DNA of 64,000 nucleotides from Bifidobacterium phasiani (GTDB lineage: Bacteria; Actinomycetota; Actinomycetes; Actinomycetales; Bifidobacteriaceae): the NCBI RefSeq assembly GCF_019331775.1, contig NZ_JAHBBD010000008.1:1-64000 (forward strand), written 5' to 3'. Below are positions 57,105-64,000 of the stretch, piece by piece. The translations under genes and the position numbers were made by a program. Position 1 is the stretch's first letter; each line of letters opens with the position of its first letter. The notes beneath the pieces are model-generated. The model had not been told where the DNA came from and searched no databases. It was given only the letters and a program-made list of their open reading frames with translations.

Positions 57105-57118
57105 CGAACAGTTGTTCG
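57105..57118. promoter_or_regulatory. LexA (SOS) box before uvrA
   Basis: CGAACAGTTGTTCG matches CGAAC-N4-GTTCG. It is 65 bases upstream of uvrA and 154 bases upstream of the divergent MATE gene, so mainly a uvrA-uvrC control site. Confidence 0.9.
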
Positions 57119-57272
57119 AGCGTGTCGCGACGGCGTGGCCCGCCACACCTCAGATAAGCCGCGTTGTGCGGGCGCATGCTTCGGTATAGGATATCCGAGT
57201 CCCGGCCCGTGTTTCGCTCACGGCGTCGTGGCCGTGCGGCGGGCGGGGCGTGGCGGAGAAAGGCGGTGCGGC

Positions 57273-58640
57273 ATGAGCGAAGACGGCGTTCCGGGCGGAT
57301 CCGGCAATCCGCTGGCCACGAGGCCGGTGGGGCGGCTGGCCGTGTCCCTGGCCGTCCCCGCGGTCATCGCCCAGGCGTGCAACGCCCTGTACACCATCGT
57401 CGACCGCCTGTTCCTGGCGCACATCCCCGAGGTCGGCGACCTGGCCATGACCGGCGTCGGCGTGTGCTTCCCGATCCTGCTGGCCGTCTCGTCGTTCGCC
57501 TCGCTGGTAGGCTCCGGCGGCGCGCCTCTGGCGTCGATCGAGCTGGGGCGCGGCAACGTGCGCAAGGCCGAGCGCATCCTCGGCTCCAGCGTCGCCGCGC
57601 TGATCGCGATCGCCGTCGTGCTGCCGACGCTGCTGCAGATATTCAAGGAGCCGATCCTGCTGGCGTTCGGCGCCAGCGAGGCCACGATCCCGTACGCGAT
57701 GGAGTTCCTGACCGTCTATCTGTCGGGCACGGTGTTCGTGCAGTTCGCCCTGGGCCTGAACACGTTCATCACCGCGCAGGGCAGGGCCCGCGTGGCGATG
57801 ACCTCCACGCTGATCGGCGCGTTGAGCTCGGTGGCGCTGGACCCGCTGTTCATCTTCGCGCTCGACATGGGCGTGTACGGCGCCGCGCTGGCCAACGTGG
57901 TCGCGCAGGCGCTGTCGGCGGCGTGGGTGATCGGGTTCCTCTCGTCGCGGCGCAGCGTCATCCGTCTGCGTCTGCGGGACATCCGCCCCGATCCGGTGCT
58001 CAAGTCGGTGGTCATGCTCGGCGTATCGCCGTTCATCATGCAGTTCACCGAATGCGTCATCCAGGTCGTGTTCAATGCGAGCCTGCAGCGCTTCGGCGGC
58101 GACGAGTACGTGGGCGCGATGACGATCATCACCAGCCTGATGCAGCTGATCACCGTGTTCTCCAACGGCATGACGCAGGGCGTGCAGCCGATCGTCGGGT
58201 ACAACTTCGGCGCCCGTCGGTTCGATCGGGTGCGGCGGGCGTATCGCGGCATGTTCGTGGTGCAGATCGCGTTGAACTCGGCGATGGTGGCCGCGTTCAT
58301 GCTCGCCCCGGGCCTGTTCGCCGGCATGTTCACCTCGGACCCCACGATCACCGGCATCGTGGTGCGGATGCTGCCGGTCTTCTGCTGCGGCATGGGCGTC
58401 TTCGGCATCCAGAACGTCGTGCAGTGCTCGTTCGTGGGCATGGGCCAGGCCAAGCCGTCGCTGTTCCTCGCCGTCTTCCGCAAGATCATCCTGCTGGTGC
58501 CGCTGGCGCTGATCCTCCCCCACGTCGCCGGACTCGGCGTGCTCGGCGTGTTCGTCGCCGAGCCGATCTCCGACATCACCTCCGCGATCGTGGCCGGTCT
58601 GCTGTTCCGCGGGCTGATCCCGGCGCTGCTGTCGGAGTGA
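57273..58640 (+). CDS. MATE-family multidrug efflux transporter
   Basis: A 455-residue polytopic protein with about twelve hydrophobic helices and MATE features ([23 protein letters not shown] at the start, [39 protein letters not shown] in the second half). It expels cationic drugs by sodium or proton antiport; substrates are unknown. The ATG at 57273 has AAAGG upstream. It is divergent from uvrA. Confidence 0.9.
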   Translation: MSEDGVPGGSGNPLATRPVGRLAVSLAVPAVIAQACNALYTIVDRLFLAHIPEVGDLAMTGVGVCFPILLAVSSFASLVGSGGAPLASIELGRGNVRKAERILGSSVAALIAIAVVLPTLLQIFKEPILLAFGASEATIPYAMEFLTVYLSGTVFVQFALGLNTFITAQGRARVAMTSTLIGALSSVALDPLFIFALDMGVYGAALANVVAQALSAAWVIGFLSSRRSVIRLRLRDIRPDPVLKSVVMLGVSPFIMQFTECVIQVVFNASLQRFGGDEYVGAMTIITSLMQLITVFSNGMTQGVQPIVGYNFGARRFDRVRRAYRGMFVVQIALNSAMVAAFMLAPGLFAGMFTSDPTITGIVVRMLPVFCCGMGVFGIQNVVQCSFVGMGQAKPSLFLAVFRKIILLVPLALILPHVAGLGVLGVFVAEPISDITSAIVAGLLFRGLIPALLSE

Positions 58641-58846
58641 CGTGCCGCGGGGCGGCGCGTCCGGCGGATCCGGAATGACGCGGCCGCCGGGCGAGGGTCC
58701 GGCATTGGGTATGATGGACGCTTGGCGTTGCAACAAGGAATACAAAGTGGAACCGAGCCGCGCGGCACCGCGCCACGGGAACCGGATTGAGGAACGGAAC
58801 CGGACCGTGCCGGCGCGCGGCGAACGACGACTGGATAGGTAGAGAT

Positions 58847-60448
58847 ATGGCCATCGAGGCACAGGGACTGGAGATTCAGATCGGCGCGCGCACGCTGCTG
58901 CACCCGACCGACTTCCACGTGACCAAGGGGGACAAGATCGGCCTGGTGGGCCGCAACGGCGCCGGCAAGACCACGCTGACGCGCGTGATTACCGGGGACA
59001 TGCTGCCCAGCGCGGGCAAGGTGCGCGTCTCGGGCAAGCTGGGCTATCTGCCGCAGGACACCCATGCCAGCGACCCGGAGCAGACCGCGCTCGACCGCAT
59101 GATGAGCGCCCGCGACATCGCGCGGATCATCGGCCGCATCCGCAAGGCGGAGCACGAGATGACCGATCCGGACCCGGATGTGATGACGCGCGCGATGAAC
59201 CGCTACGACAAGGCGATGCAGGACTTCGACAAGGCCGGTGGCTACGCGGCGCAGTCGGAGGCGTACGCGATGGCCGAGTCGCTCGGCCTGCCGCAGGACG
59301 TGATGGACCGGCCGCTCGGCACGCTGTCCGGCGGCCAGCGCCGCCGCATCGAGCTGGCGCGCATCCTGTTCTCCGACGCCGACACCCTCATCCTCGACGA
59401 GCCGACCAACCATCTGGACGCCGACTCCATCGAGTGGCTGCGCGACTACCTGAAGCGCTACGAGGGCGGGTTCCTGGTGATCTCGCACTCCACCGAGCTG
59501 CTCGACGAGGTGGTCAACAAGGTTTGGCACCTCGACGCGCAGCGCGGCATGATCGACATGTACTCGCTCGGCTGGAAGGCGTACCTGCACCAGCGGGCCG
59601 TGGACGAGGAGCGCCGCCGCCGCGAGCGCGAGGTCGCCGAGAAGAAGGCCGAGCGCCTGATGAGGCAGGGCATCCGCCTGCACGCCAAGGCCACCAAGGC
59701 CGTCGCCGCACAGAACATGATGCGTCGCGCCGAACGTCTGCTCGAGGAGACGCAGGCGGCGCAGAAGAAGGAGAAGGTCGCCGACATCCGCTTCCCGGAG
59801 CCCGCGCCCTGCGGCCGCACGCCGATCATGGCCAAGGACATCTCGAAGGCGTACGGATCGAACATCGTGTTCGCGGGCATCAACCTGGCCATAGACAAGG
59901 GCTCGCGCGTGGTCATCCTCGGCTACAACGGCGCCGGCAAGACCACGACGCTGCGTCTGCTCGCGCACATCGAGGAGCCGGACACCGGCGTGGTCGAATA
60001 CGGCCACGGCTGCAAGATCGGCTACTTCGCGCAGGAGCACGACACGCTCGACCTGAACGCGACGGTGCTGGAGAACCTGCAGCACGTCGCCCCCGAGCTC
60101 GACAACACGCAGGCGCGCTCGATCCTCGGTTCGTTCCTGTTCTCGGGCGACGACGCGTTCAAGCCAGCCAGCGTGCTTTCCGGCGGCGAGAAGACCCGCC
60201 TCGCGCTGGCCACGCTGGTCACCAGCCGCGCGAACGTGCTGCTGCTCGACGAGCCGACGAACAACCTCGACCCCGCCTCGCGCGAGGAGATCCTCAAGGC
60301 CATCGCCAAGTTCGAGGGCGCGATCGTGCTCGTGACCCACGACGAGGGCGCCGTGCAGGCGCTCAACCCCGAGCGCGTGCTGCTGATGCCCGACGGCGAC
60401 GAGGACCTGTGGAACGACGAATACCTCGAGCTGGTGGCCGAGGAATAG
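58847..60448 (+). CDS. ABC-F family ATPase
   Basis: A 533-residue soluble protein with two ABC ATPase domains in one chain and no membrane part, as in ABC-F translation factors (EttA/Uup type) and ribosome-protecting resistance proteins. Walker A motifs are GRNGAGKTT and GYNGAGKTT, signatures LSGGQRRRIELARIL and LSGGEKTRLALATLV, Walker B LILDEPTNHLD and LLLDEPTNNLD. The linker has charged helices (ERRRREREVAEKKAERLMRQ). The ATG at 58847 has AGGTAGAG upstream. Whether it is housekeeping or resistance cannot be told. Confidence 0.9.
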   Translation: MAIEAQGLEIQIGARTLLHPTDFHVTKGDKIGLVGRNGAGKTTLTRVITGDMLPSAGKVRVSGKLGYLPQDTHASDPEQTALDRMMSARDIARIIGRIRKAEHEMTDPDPDVMTRAMNRYDKAMQDFDKAGGYAAQSEAYAMAESLGLPQDVMDRPLGTLSGGQRRRIELARILFSDADTLILDEPTNHLDADSIEWLRDYLKRYEGGFLVISHSTELLDEVVNKVWHLDAQRGMIDMYSLGWKAYLHQRAVDEERRRREREVAEKKAERLMRQGIRLHAKATKAVAAQNMMRRAERLLEETQAAQKKEKVADIRFPEPAPCGRTPIMAKDISKAYGSNIVFAGINLAIDKGSRVVILGYNGAGKTTTLRLLAHIEEPDTGVVEYGHGCKIGYFAQEHDTLDLNATVLENLQHVAPELDNTQARSILGSFLFSGDDAFKPASVLSGGEKTRLALATLVTSRANVLLLDEPTNNLDPASREEILKAIAKFEGAIVLVTHDEGAVQALNPERVLLMPDGDEDLWNDEYLELVAEE

Positions 60449-60458
60449 CCGTCGGCCG

Positions 60459-60494
60459 TGGATCCGGTCGCGGCATCCTCCGCGGCCGGATCCA
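60459..60494 (+). terminator. Hairpin after the ABC-F gene
   Basis: TGGATCCGG... at 60459-60473 pairs with CCGGATCCA ending at 60494, making a strong GC stem 11 bases after the stop codon. Confidence 0.65.
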
Positions 60495-60554
60495 TCGGAA
60501 TCCCCTGCCTGGTGAATCCCCGGCCCCGGCTCCGGCGAATCCTTCTCCCCGCCT

Positions 60555-60780
60555 CGCGCGATGAGATTCATGCGGCGGACCGGTGCGAATCCCGTCTCGC
60601 GTGATGAGATCCATAATCGGGCCGATGCCAAGGCCCGCTCATCCCCATGCATCGGCTCGCGCGGGCCTGATTATCCCATGCGGCGTCTCGCGCAGATCCA
60701 TGCGGGCCCCGATCATCTCATGCGGCGGTCCCGCGCGGGGCTCGATCATCCCCATGCGGCCCGCGCAGCCCATCCCCTCT
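60555..60780. repeat. Degenerate tandem repeat tract of 33-38 bases
   Basis: Six imperfect units built on GATCATCCCATGCGG followed by CTCGCGCGGG occur in a row (near 60560, 60600, 60635, 60670, 60712 and 60746). Units differ by small changes, so this is an old minisatellite-like tract, not a CRISPR array. No gene fits. Confidence 0.6.
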
Positions 60781-60789
60781 TCCACTGCG

Positions 60790-60861
60790 CGCACAATGTG
60801 CAATTGTTCACGCTGAGACGGCCGAATTGGTCTCTCAGCGTGAACAATTGCACATTGTGCG
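60790..60861. repeat. Perfect 29-base inverted repeat
   Basis: Arms 60790-60818 and 60833-60861 are exact complements around a 14-base loop and contain CAATTG and CACAATGTG. It lies between two genes of the same direction, with no T-run, so it is not a typical terminator. The rest of the gap 60449-61076 holds no gene. Confidence 0.85.
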
Positions 60862-61076
60862 TTGGGGATGATGGGCGATTGGCCGGCGGGCATTGGCATA
60901 ATGCGGAATGGGCGCGATGGGCGCGGAGCGAAGCGGCCTTGCCTTGCTGCCCCTCCCTCCCTTCCCCCGAATGACCCTGAAAATACCCTGAACTCGGTAC
61001 GCAATCCCATTCAATGCCGGCGCGGGTGCCATGCTGGAATCATGGCGACCGGCGACGGCGATGGGAGGGGTGCGCG

Positions 61077-62924
61077 ATGAGGGCGACGAGGACGAAAGGC
61101 GGGCGTCCGGCGCGTCTGATCTGGTGGGCGCGCACCCATCACGCCGGTCCGTGGCTCGCCCGCGCGCTCGCCTTCGAGCTGGCATGGCGGGCCGTGTGGT
61201 CGCTGCTGCTCATCCCCGCGGGCAACATGGCCGTCAACTGGTACGTCGACGCGAACCTGATCTCGCCGGAGATGACCAACGTCGGCATCCTCATAGATTT
61301 CCTCACCGTGCCCGGCGTCCTGACGCTGGCGCTGCTGGCCGTCGTGGCGACGGCGGGCACGGTGTTCGAGCTCAATGTGCTGGTGCTCGTCGCGGAGCGC
61401 ATCGCGCGCGGCGCCGTGCCGGGCCGGTCGCGCACATTGTGCCGGGAGGCGTTCTGCCGGCTGTCCAACCTGCTGCACCCTTCGACGCTGGCGGCCATCC
61501 CGTGGTTCGCGCTGGTCGTCCCGCTGCTGCACGTCGGCACGACCGCGACGCCGGTGCCCGCGCTCGAACCGCCCCGGTACGCCGTCGATGTGCTGCGGGC
61601 GATGCCCGGCGGCGACGCCATCCTCGCGGCGCTGCACCTGACGCTGTTGCTCGCCGGCGCGCTGCTCATGCTGGTGCCGGCCGCGATGGCGACCCGGCGC
61701 ACCTCGTTCGCCGCCGCGGTGCATTTGGGCGTCACGACGCTGCTGCGCGCCCCGGCCCGCGTCAAGGCGCGGCTGGTCGGCGCCTACGGGGCACTCGCGA
61801 TCGTCGGGGCCGTCTGGGACGCGCTGCCCGTGGACGTGTTGCACGTCCAGGACTACAACGTCTACCTGCTGCGCTATGTGATCCATGCGCCGCTGTTCCG
61901 GCTCCGCCTCGGCCTGAGCGTGCTGGAGTGGGTGCTGCTCGCCGTCGCCGTCGTGGCGTTCTCGACCGTCGTGTTCCGTTCGCTGCCGCTGGCCTGCACG
62001 CAGGGCTGGCAGGACGACACCGCCGCCCGGCTGTTCGACTCGCTCAACGGCGTCGCCCGGGCGCGCGGGGCCAGGGCGACCCGGACGCTGGCCATGGCCG
62101 TGGCGAGGCTGCGGCACAAGCGCGTCCTCGCCGCCGTGCTCGTCGCGGCGATGGGATGGTGCATGATCCAGTACGTGCAGCAGCGGCCGGTGCCGCACTC
62201 CCCCGTGACCATCGGGCACCGCGGCACCGGCACGGCGCCCGAGAACTCGCTGCGGGCGATCGCCGACGCCGCCATCGAAGGCGCCGACGTCGTCGAGATC
62301 GACGTGCAGCTGACCGGCGACGACGAGGTCGTCGTCTTCCACGACGAGACCACCTCCCGGCTCGCTGCCGACAGCCGGTCCCTGCCGATCGCCGGCACGT
62401 CGCTGCGGCGGCTGCAATCGGTGCGGCTCGAGTCGCACGGCGTGCCGTACACCATGCCGACCCTGCGCCAGGCGATCGACGCCGCGCAGCGCGTCTGCGA
62501 CGATCTGGAGCTGCTCATCGAGCTCAAACCGGTCGGCGGCAACGCGGACCGGCTGGCCGAACGGGTGGTCGGCATCGTCGAGGACCTGGGATTCGTCGAG
62601 CGTTCGCTGCTGATGTCGATGGACGCTCGGGCCCTCGGCCGGATCCGCGAGCTGCGCACCGGTCCGCAATGGCGCGTCGGCTACTGCGTGTTCTGGGCGC
62701 TGGGCAACCTCAACTGGCCGATCGGCGTGGACTTCGTGGCGATCGAGGAGAGCCAGTGCAACACGCTCTTCGTCGAGCAGGCGCGCGAGATGGGCGTGCC
62801 GGTCTACGTATGGACGGTGAACAGCCCGGCCCGCGCCGCGCAGTACGTGGGCCTCGGCGTCTCCGGGATCATCAGCGACGACGTGGCCGGCACGCACGCG
62901 GCGGTGTCGCAGGCCGGGCGGTGA
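61077..62924 (+). CDS. Membrane glycerophosphodiester phosphodiesterase
   Basis: A 615-residue protein with an N-terminal membrane part of about seven helices (residues 25-375, the GDPD membrane domain) and a C-terminal GDPD catalytic domain from about residue 380. Catalytic motifs are TIGHRGTGTAPENSLRA, VVEIDVQLTGDDEVVVFHDE and ELLIELKP. The active site is probably extracellular, cutting glycerophosphodiesters or lipoteichoic-acid-like polymers to glycerol-3-phosphate. The ATG at 61077 has GGGAGGGG upstream. Confidence 0.88.
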   Translation: MRATRTKGGRPARLIWWARTHHAGPWLARALAFELAWRAVWSLLLIPAGNMAVNWYVDANLISPEMTNVGILIDFLTVPGVLTLALLAVVATAGTVFELNVLVLVAERIARGAVPGRSRTLCREAFCRLSNLLHPSTLAAIPWFALVVPLLHVGTTATPVPALEPPRYAVDVLRAMPGGDAILAALHLTLLLAGALLMLVPAAMATRRTSFAAAVHLGVTTLLRAPARVKARLVGAYGALAIVGAVWDALPVDVLHVQDYNVYLLRYVIHAPLFRLRLGLSVLEWVLLAVAVVAFSTVVFRSLPLACTQGWQDDTAARLFDSLNGVARARGARATRTLAMAVARLRHKRVLAAVLVAAMGWCMIQYVQQRPVPHSPVTIGHRGTGTAPENSLRAIADAAIEGADVVEIDVQLTGDDEVVVFHDETTSRLAADSRSLPIAGTSLRRLQSVRLESHGVPYTMPTLRQAIDAAQRVCDDLELLIELKPVGGNADRLAERVVGIVEDLGFVERSLLMSMDARALGRIRELRTGPQWRVGYCVFWALGNLNWPIGVDFVAIEESQCNTLFVEQAREMGVPVYVWTVNSPARAAQYVGLGVSGIISDDVAGTHAAVSQAGR

Positions 62925-62993
62925 GCGGACATCCGACCTGCGGTCGGAAGACGGCGGCAGGACGGCGGACGTGCCGCCCGCGTGCCTCGCCCG

Positions 62994-63800
62994 CTAGTCC
63001 TGAACGTCGTAATAACTGACGCCGGCCTTGATCGAGGCCGCATCGACCGTGTCGAACGCCTCGAACCTGATCGTCTCGCCGGCCGGCCAGCTGCTGGTGC
63101 TGGCGTATGCCTCCGACACCTTGATGTTCTGCTCGTCATACAGCGCGAGCACGATGCCGACGTTTCCGAAGTCGATGTCCGAGCCGTTCTGGATCGTGGC
63201 GGTGTAGGTGAATCCGCCATAGCCCTCGTCGTGTTTTTCGAACGTGGCGTCGGATACCAGCTGGTTGATCGTCTCCTCCACCCTGTTCTGCTCGGCGACT
63301 TCGGCGCCGTTCGCGGTCAGCTCGTCAAGGTCGGCCTGATAGCGGTCCTCGACCGCCAGCCCGTAGTCGTCGACGAAGGTGTCGAGCAGCGTCGAACGCT
63401 CGTCCCGGATGCCGTTCCACTGCTCGATGAACGTCGTGCCGCCGGTCGACGCCGTGTCGAGCAGGTCGATGGATTCGTTGAGCGTATTGATATAGGCGAT
63501 GACGTGCTCCTGCAGCGTGGTGTCCTCGAACCGCCGCGACGCCAGCCCCTCGATGACGTCCAATTCGCTTTGCACGATGGCCTTGAGGTTCGCGTTGGAC
63601 TGCGTGTCCTCCCCGGACCGCTCCATCGCGTCGATGGTGTCGGCGCGGCGTTCGAAGCCGTCGGCGATGATGGCCATCGCCTCGTCGTCCGCATAGTCGG
63701 GACCCTCGTCCTGACTGGGTCGGGAGCATGAGGACAGCGACCATGCGAGCGATAGGCACAGGGCCGCCGCCGTGATCGTGCGCGCAGCTTTTTCCGTCAT
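62994..63800 (-). CDS. Lipoprotein with C-terminal FxLYD-type domain
   Basis: A 268-residue lipoprotein. The signal peptide ends in the lipobox SLSSC (Cys25), so the mature protein is lipid-anchored outside. Residues 35-195 are mostly helical and charged, and the C-terminal 80 residues have the FxLYD pattern (YTATIQNGSDIDFGNVGIVLALYDEQNI). Function is unknown. It is followed on the same strand by no close gene and is convergent with the GDPD gene. Confidence 0.8.
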   Translation of the reverse strand: MTEKAARTITAAALCLSLAWSLSSCSRPSQDEGPDYADDEAMAIIADGFERRADTIDAMERSGEDTQSNANLKAIVQSELDVIEGLASRRFEDTTLQEHVIAYINTLNESIDLLDTASTGGTTFIEQWNGIRDERSTLLDTFVDDYGLAVEDRYQADLDELTANGAEVAEQNRVEETINQLVSDATFEKHDEGYGGFTYTATIQNGSDIDFGNVGIVLALYDEQNIKVSEAYASTSSWPAGETIRFEAFDTVDAASIKAGVSYYDVQD

Positions 63801-63872
63801 CGGTTGTTCTCCTTCTGATCGTTAGGGCGCGGGTATGCCTCGACGAGGACGAATGCTCCGTCGGCGACGCCC

Positions 63873-64000
63873 CTACTTCTTCGTGACCTTGAATGTGTAG
63901 TCGCTTGGGATCGCCGGCTGGAGGATGCCCTTGATCAGCGCTTCGGACTGGGTGTCGGCCATCTCGAGCACGCCCGAGGTCGAGACCTCCTCCAGCGCAT
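63873..64000 (-). CDS. Unidentified protein, C-terminus only (cut by window edge)
   Basis: Forty-two codons end in TAG at 63875-63873. The visible end reads ALEEVSTSGVLEMADTQSEA and continues LIKGILQPAIPSDYTFKVTKK. No family is recognised from this fragment. It lies 72 bases upstream of the lipoprotein gene and runs in the same direction, so they may share an operon. Confidence 0.6.
   Translation of the reverse strand, partial: ALEEVSTSGVLEMADTQSEALIKGILQPAIPSDYTFKVTKK

Noticed and set aside
60555-60780. CRISPR array
   Set aside because: The units are imperfect and contiguous, with no constant repeat separated by unique spacers, and no cas genes are present.

Overview
The window looks like the chromosome of a high-G+C Bifidobacterium. 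The evidence is the very GC-rich coding sequence, a fused cytidylate kinase/GTPase Der, adjacent transketolase and transaldolase genes (core of the bifid shunt), actinobacterial LexA boxes of the form CGAAC-N4-GTTCG, and the actinobacterial gene orders thrS-HIT-pgsA and uvrC-aroE-rapZ-whiA-pgk-tpiA-secG. The species cannot be fixed from sequence alone.

Layout. 0-0.3 kb: right end of an ISL3-type insertion sequence beside tRNA-Pro. 0.5-14.8 kb: mostly minus-strand housekeeping genes (cmk-der, rluB, an aquaporin on plus, DUF3017-type protein, purH, DUF6350-type membrane protein, sucD, sucC, apt, yajC, ruvB, ruvA, ruvC, yebC), many joined by 4-base start/stop overlaps. 14.8-20.1 kb: an accessory-looking cassette. 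A small secreted cysteine-containing protein, an ABC ATPase and two membrane proteins are read leftwards, divergent from a NarL-type response regulator and its histidine kinase. The secreted-protein gene is visibly poorer in GC than its surroundings. 20.1-25.3 kb: pgsA, HIT protein and thrS, then a gene-free stretch with two perfect long inverted repeats, then six tRNA genes with a clear promoter. 25.3-31.4 kb: PAC2 protein, uppP, fructosamine kinase family, dnaJ and hrcA with a perfect CIRCE operator. 31.7-35.1 kb: tkt and tal. 35.1-40.3 kb: a membrane-anchored GH3 glycosidase with permuted domains, divergent from a LytTR two-component system; this block is bracketed by two inverted copies of one 44-45-bp hairpin. 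40.3-45 kb: an HTH-aminotransferase fusion with an unusual array of five GTTCAA motifs upstream, then a GNAT protein, a HAD phosphatase and a lactate dehydrogenase. 45-57 kb: secG, tpiA, pgk, whiA, rapZ, aroE, uvrC and uvrA. 57-64 kb: MATE transporter, ABC-F protein, a repeat-rich gap, a membrane glycerophosphodiesterase, an FxLYD-type lipoprotein and a cut-off gene.

How the genes work together: ruvABC, uvrA and uvrC form a DNA repair set, with LexA boxes before ruvA and uvrA. tkt, tal, tpiA, pgk and ldh serve the fructose-6-phosphate shunt and lower glycolysis. uppP, pgsA, secG and yajC serve the envelope and secretion. The strongest leads for something undescribed are the 14.8-20.1 kb secreted-protein/ABC/two-component cassette, the GTTCAA array before the HTH-aminotransferase gene, and the hairpin-bracketed GH3 block.
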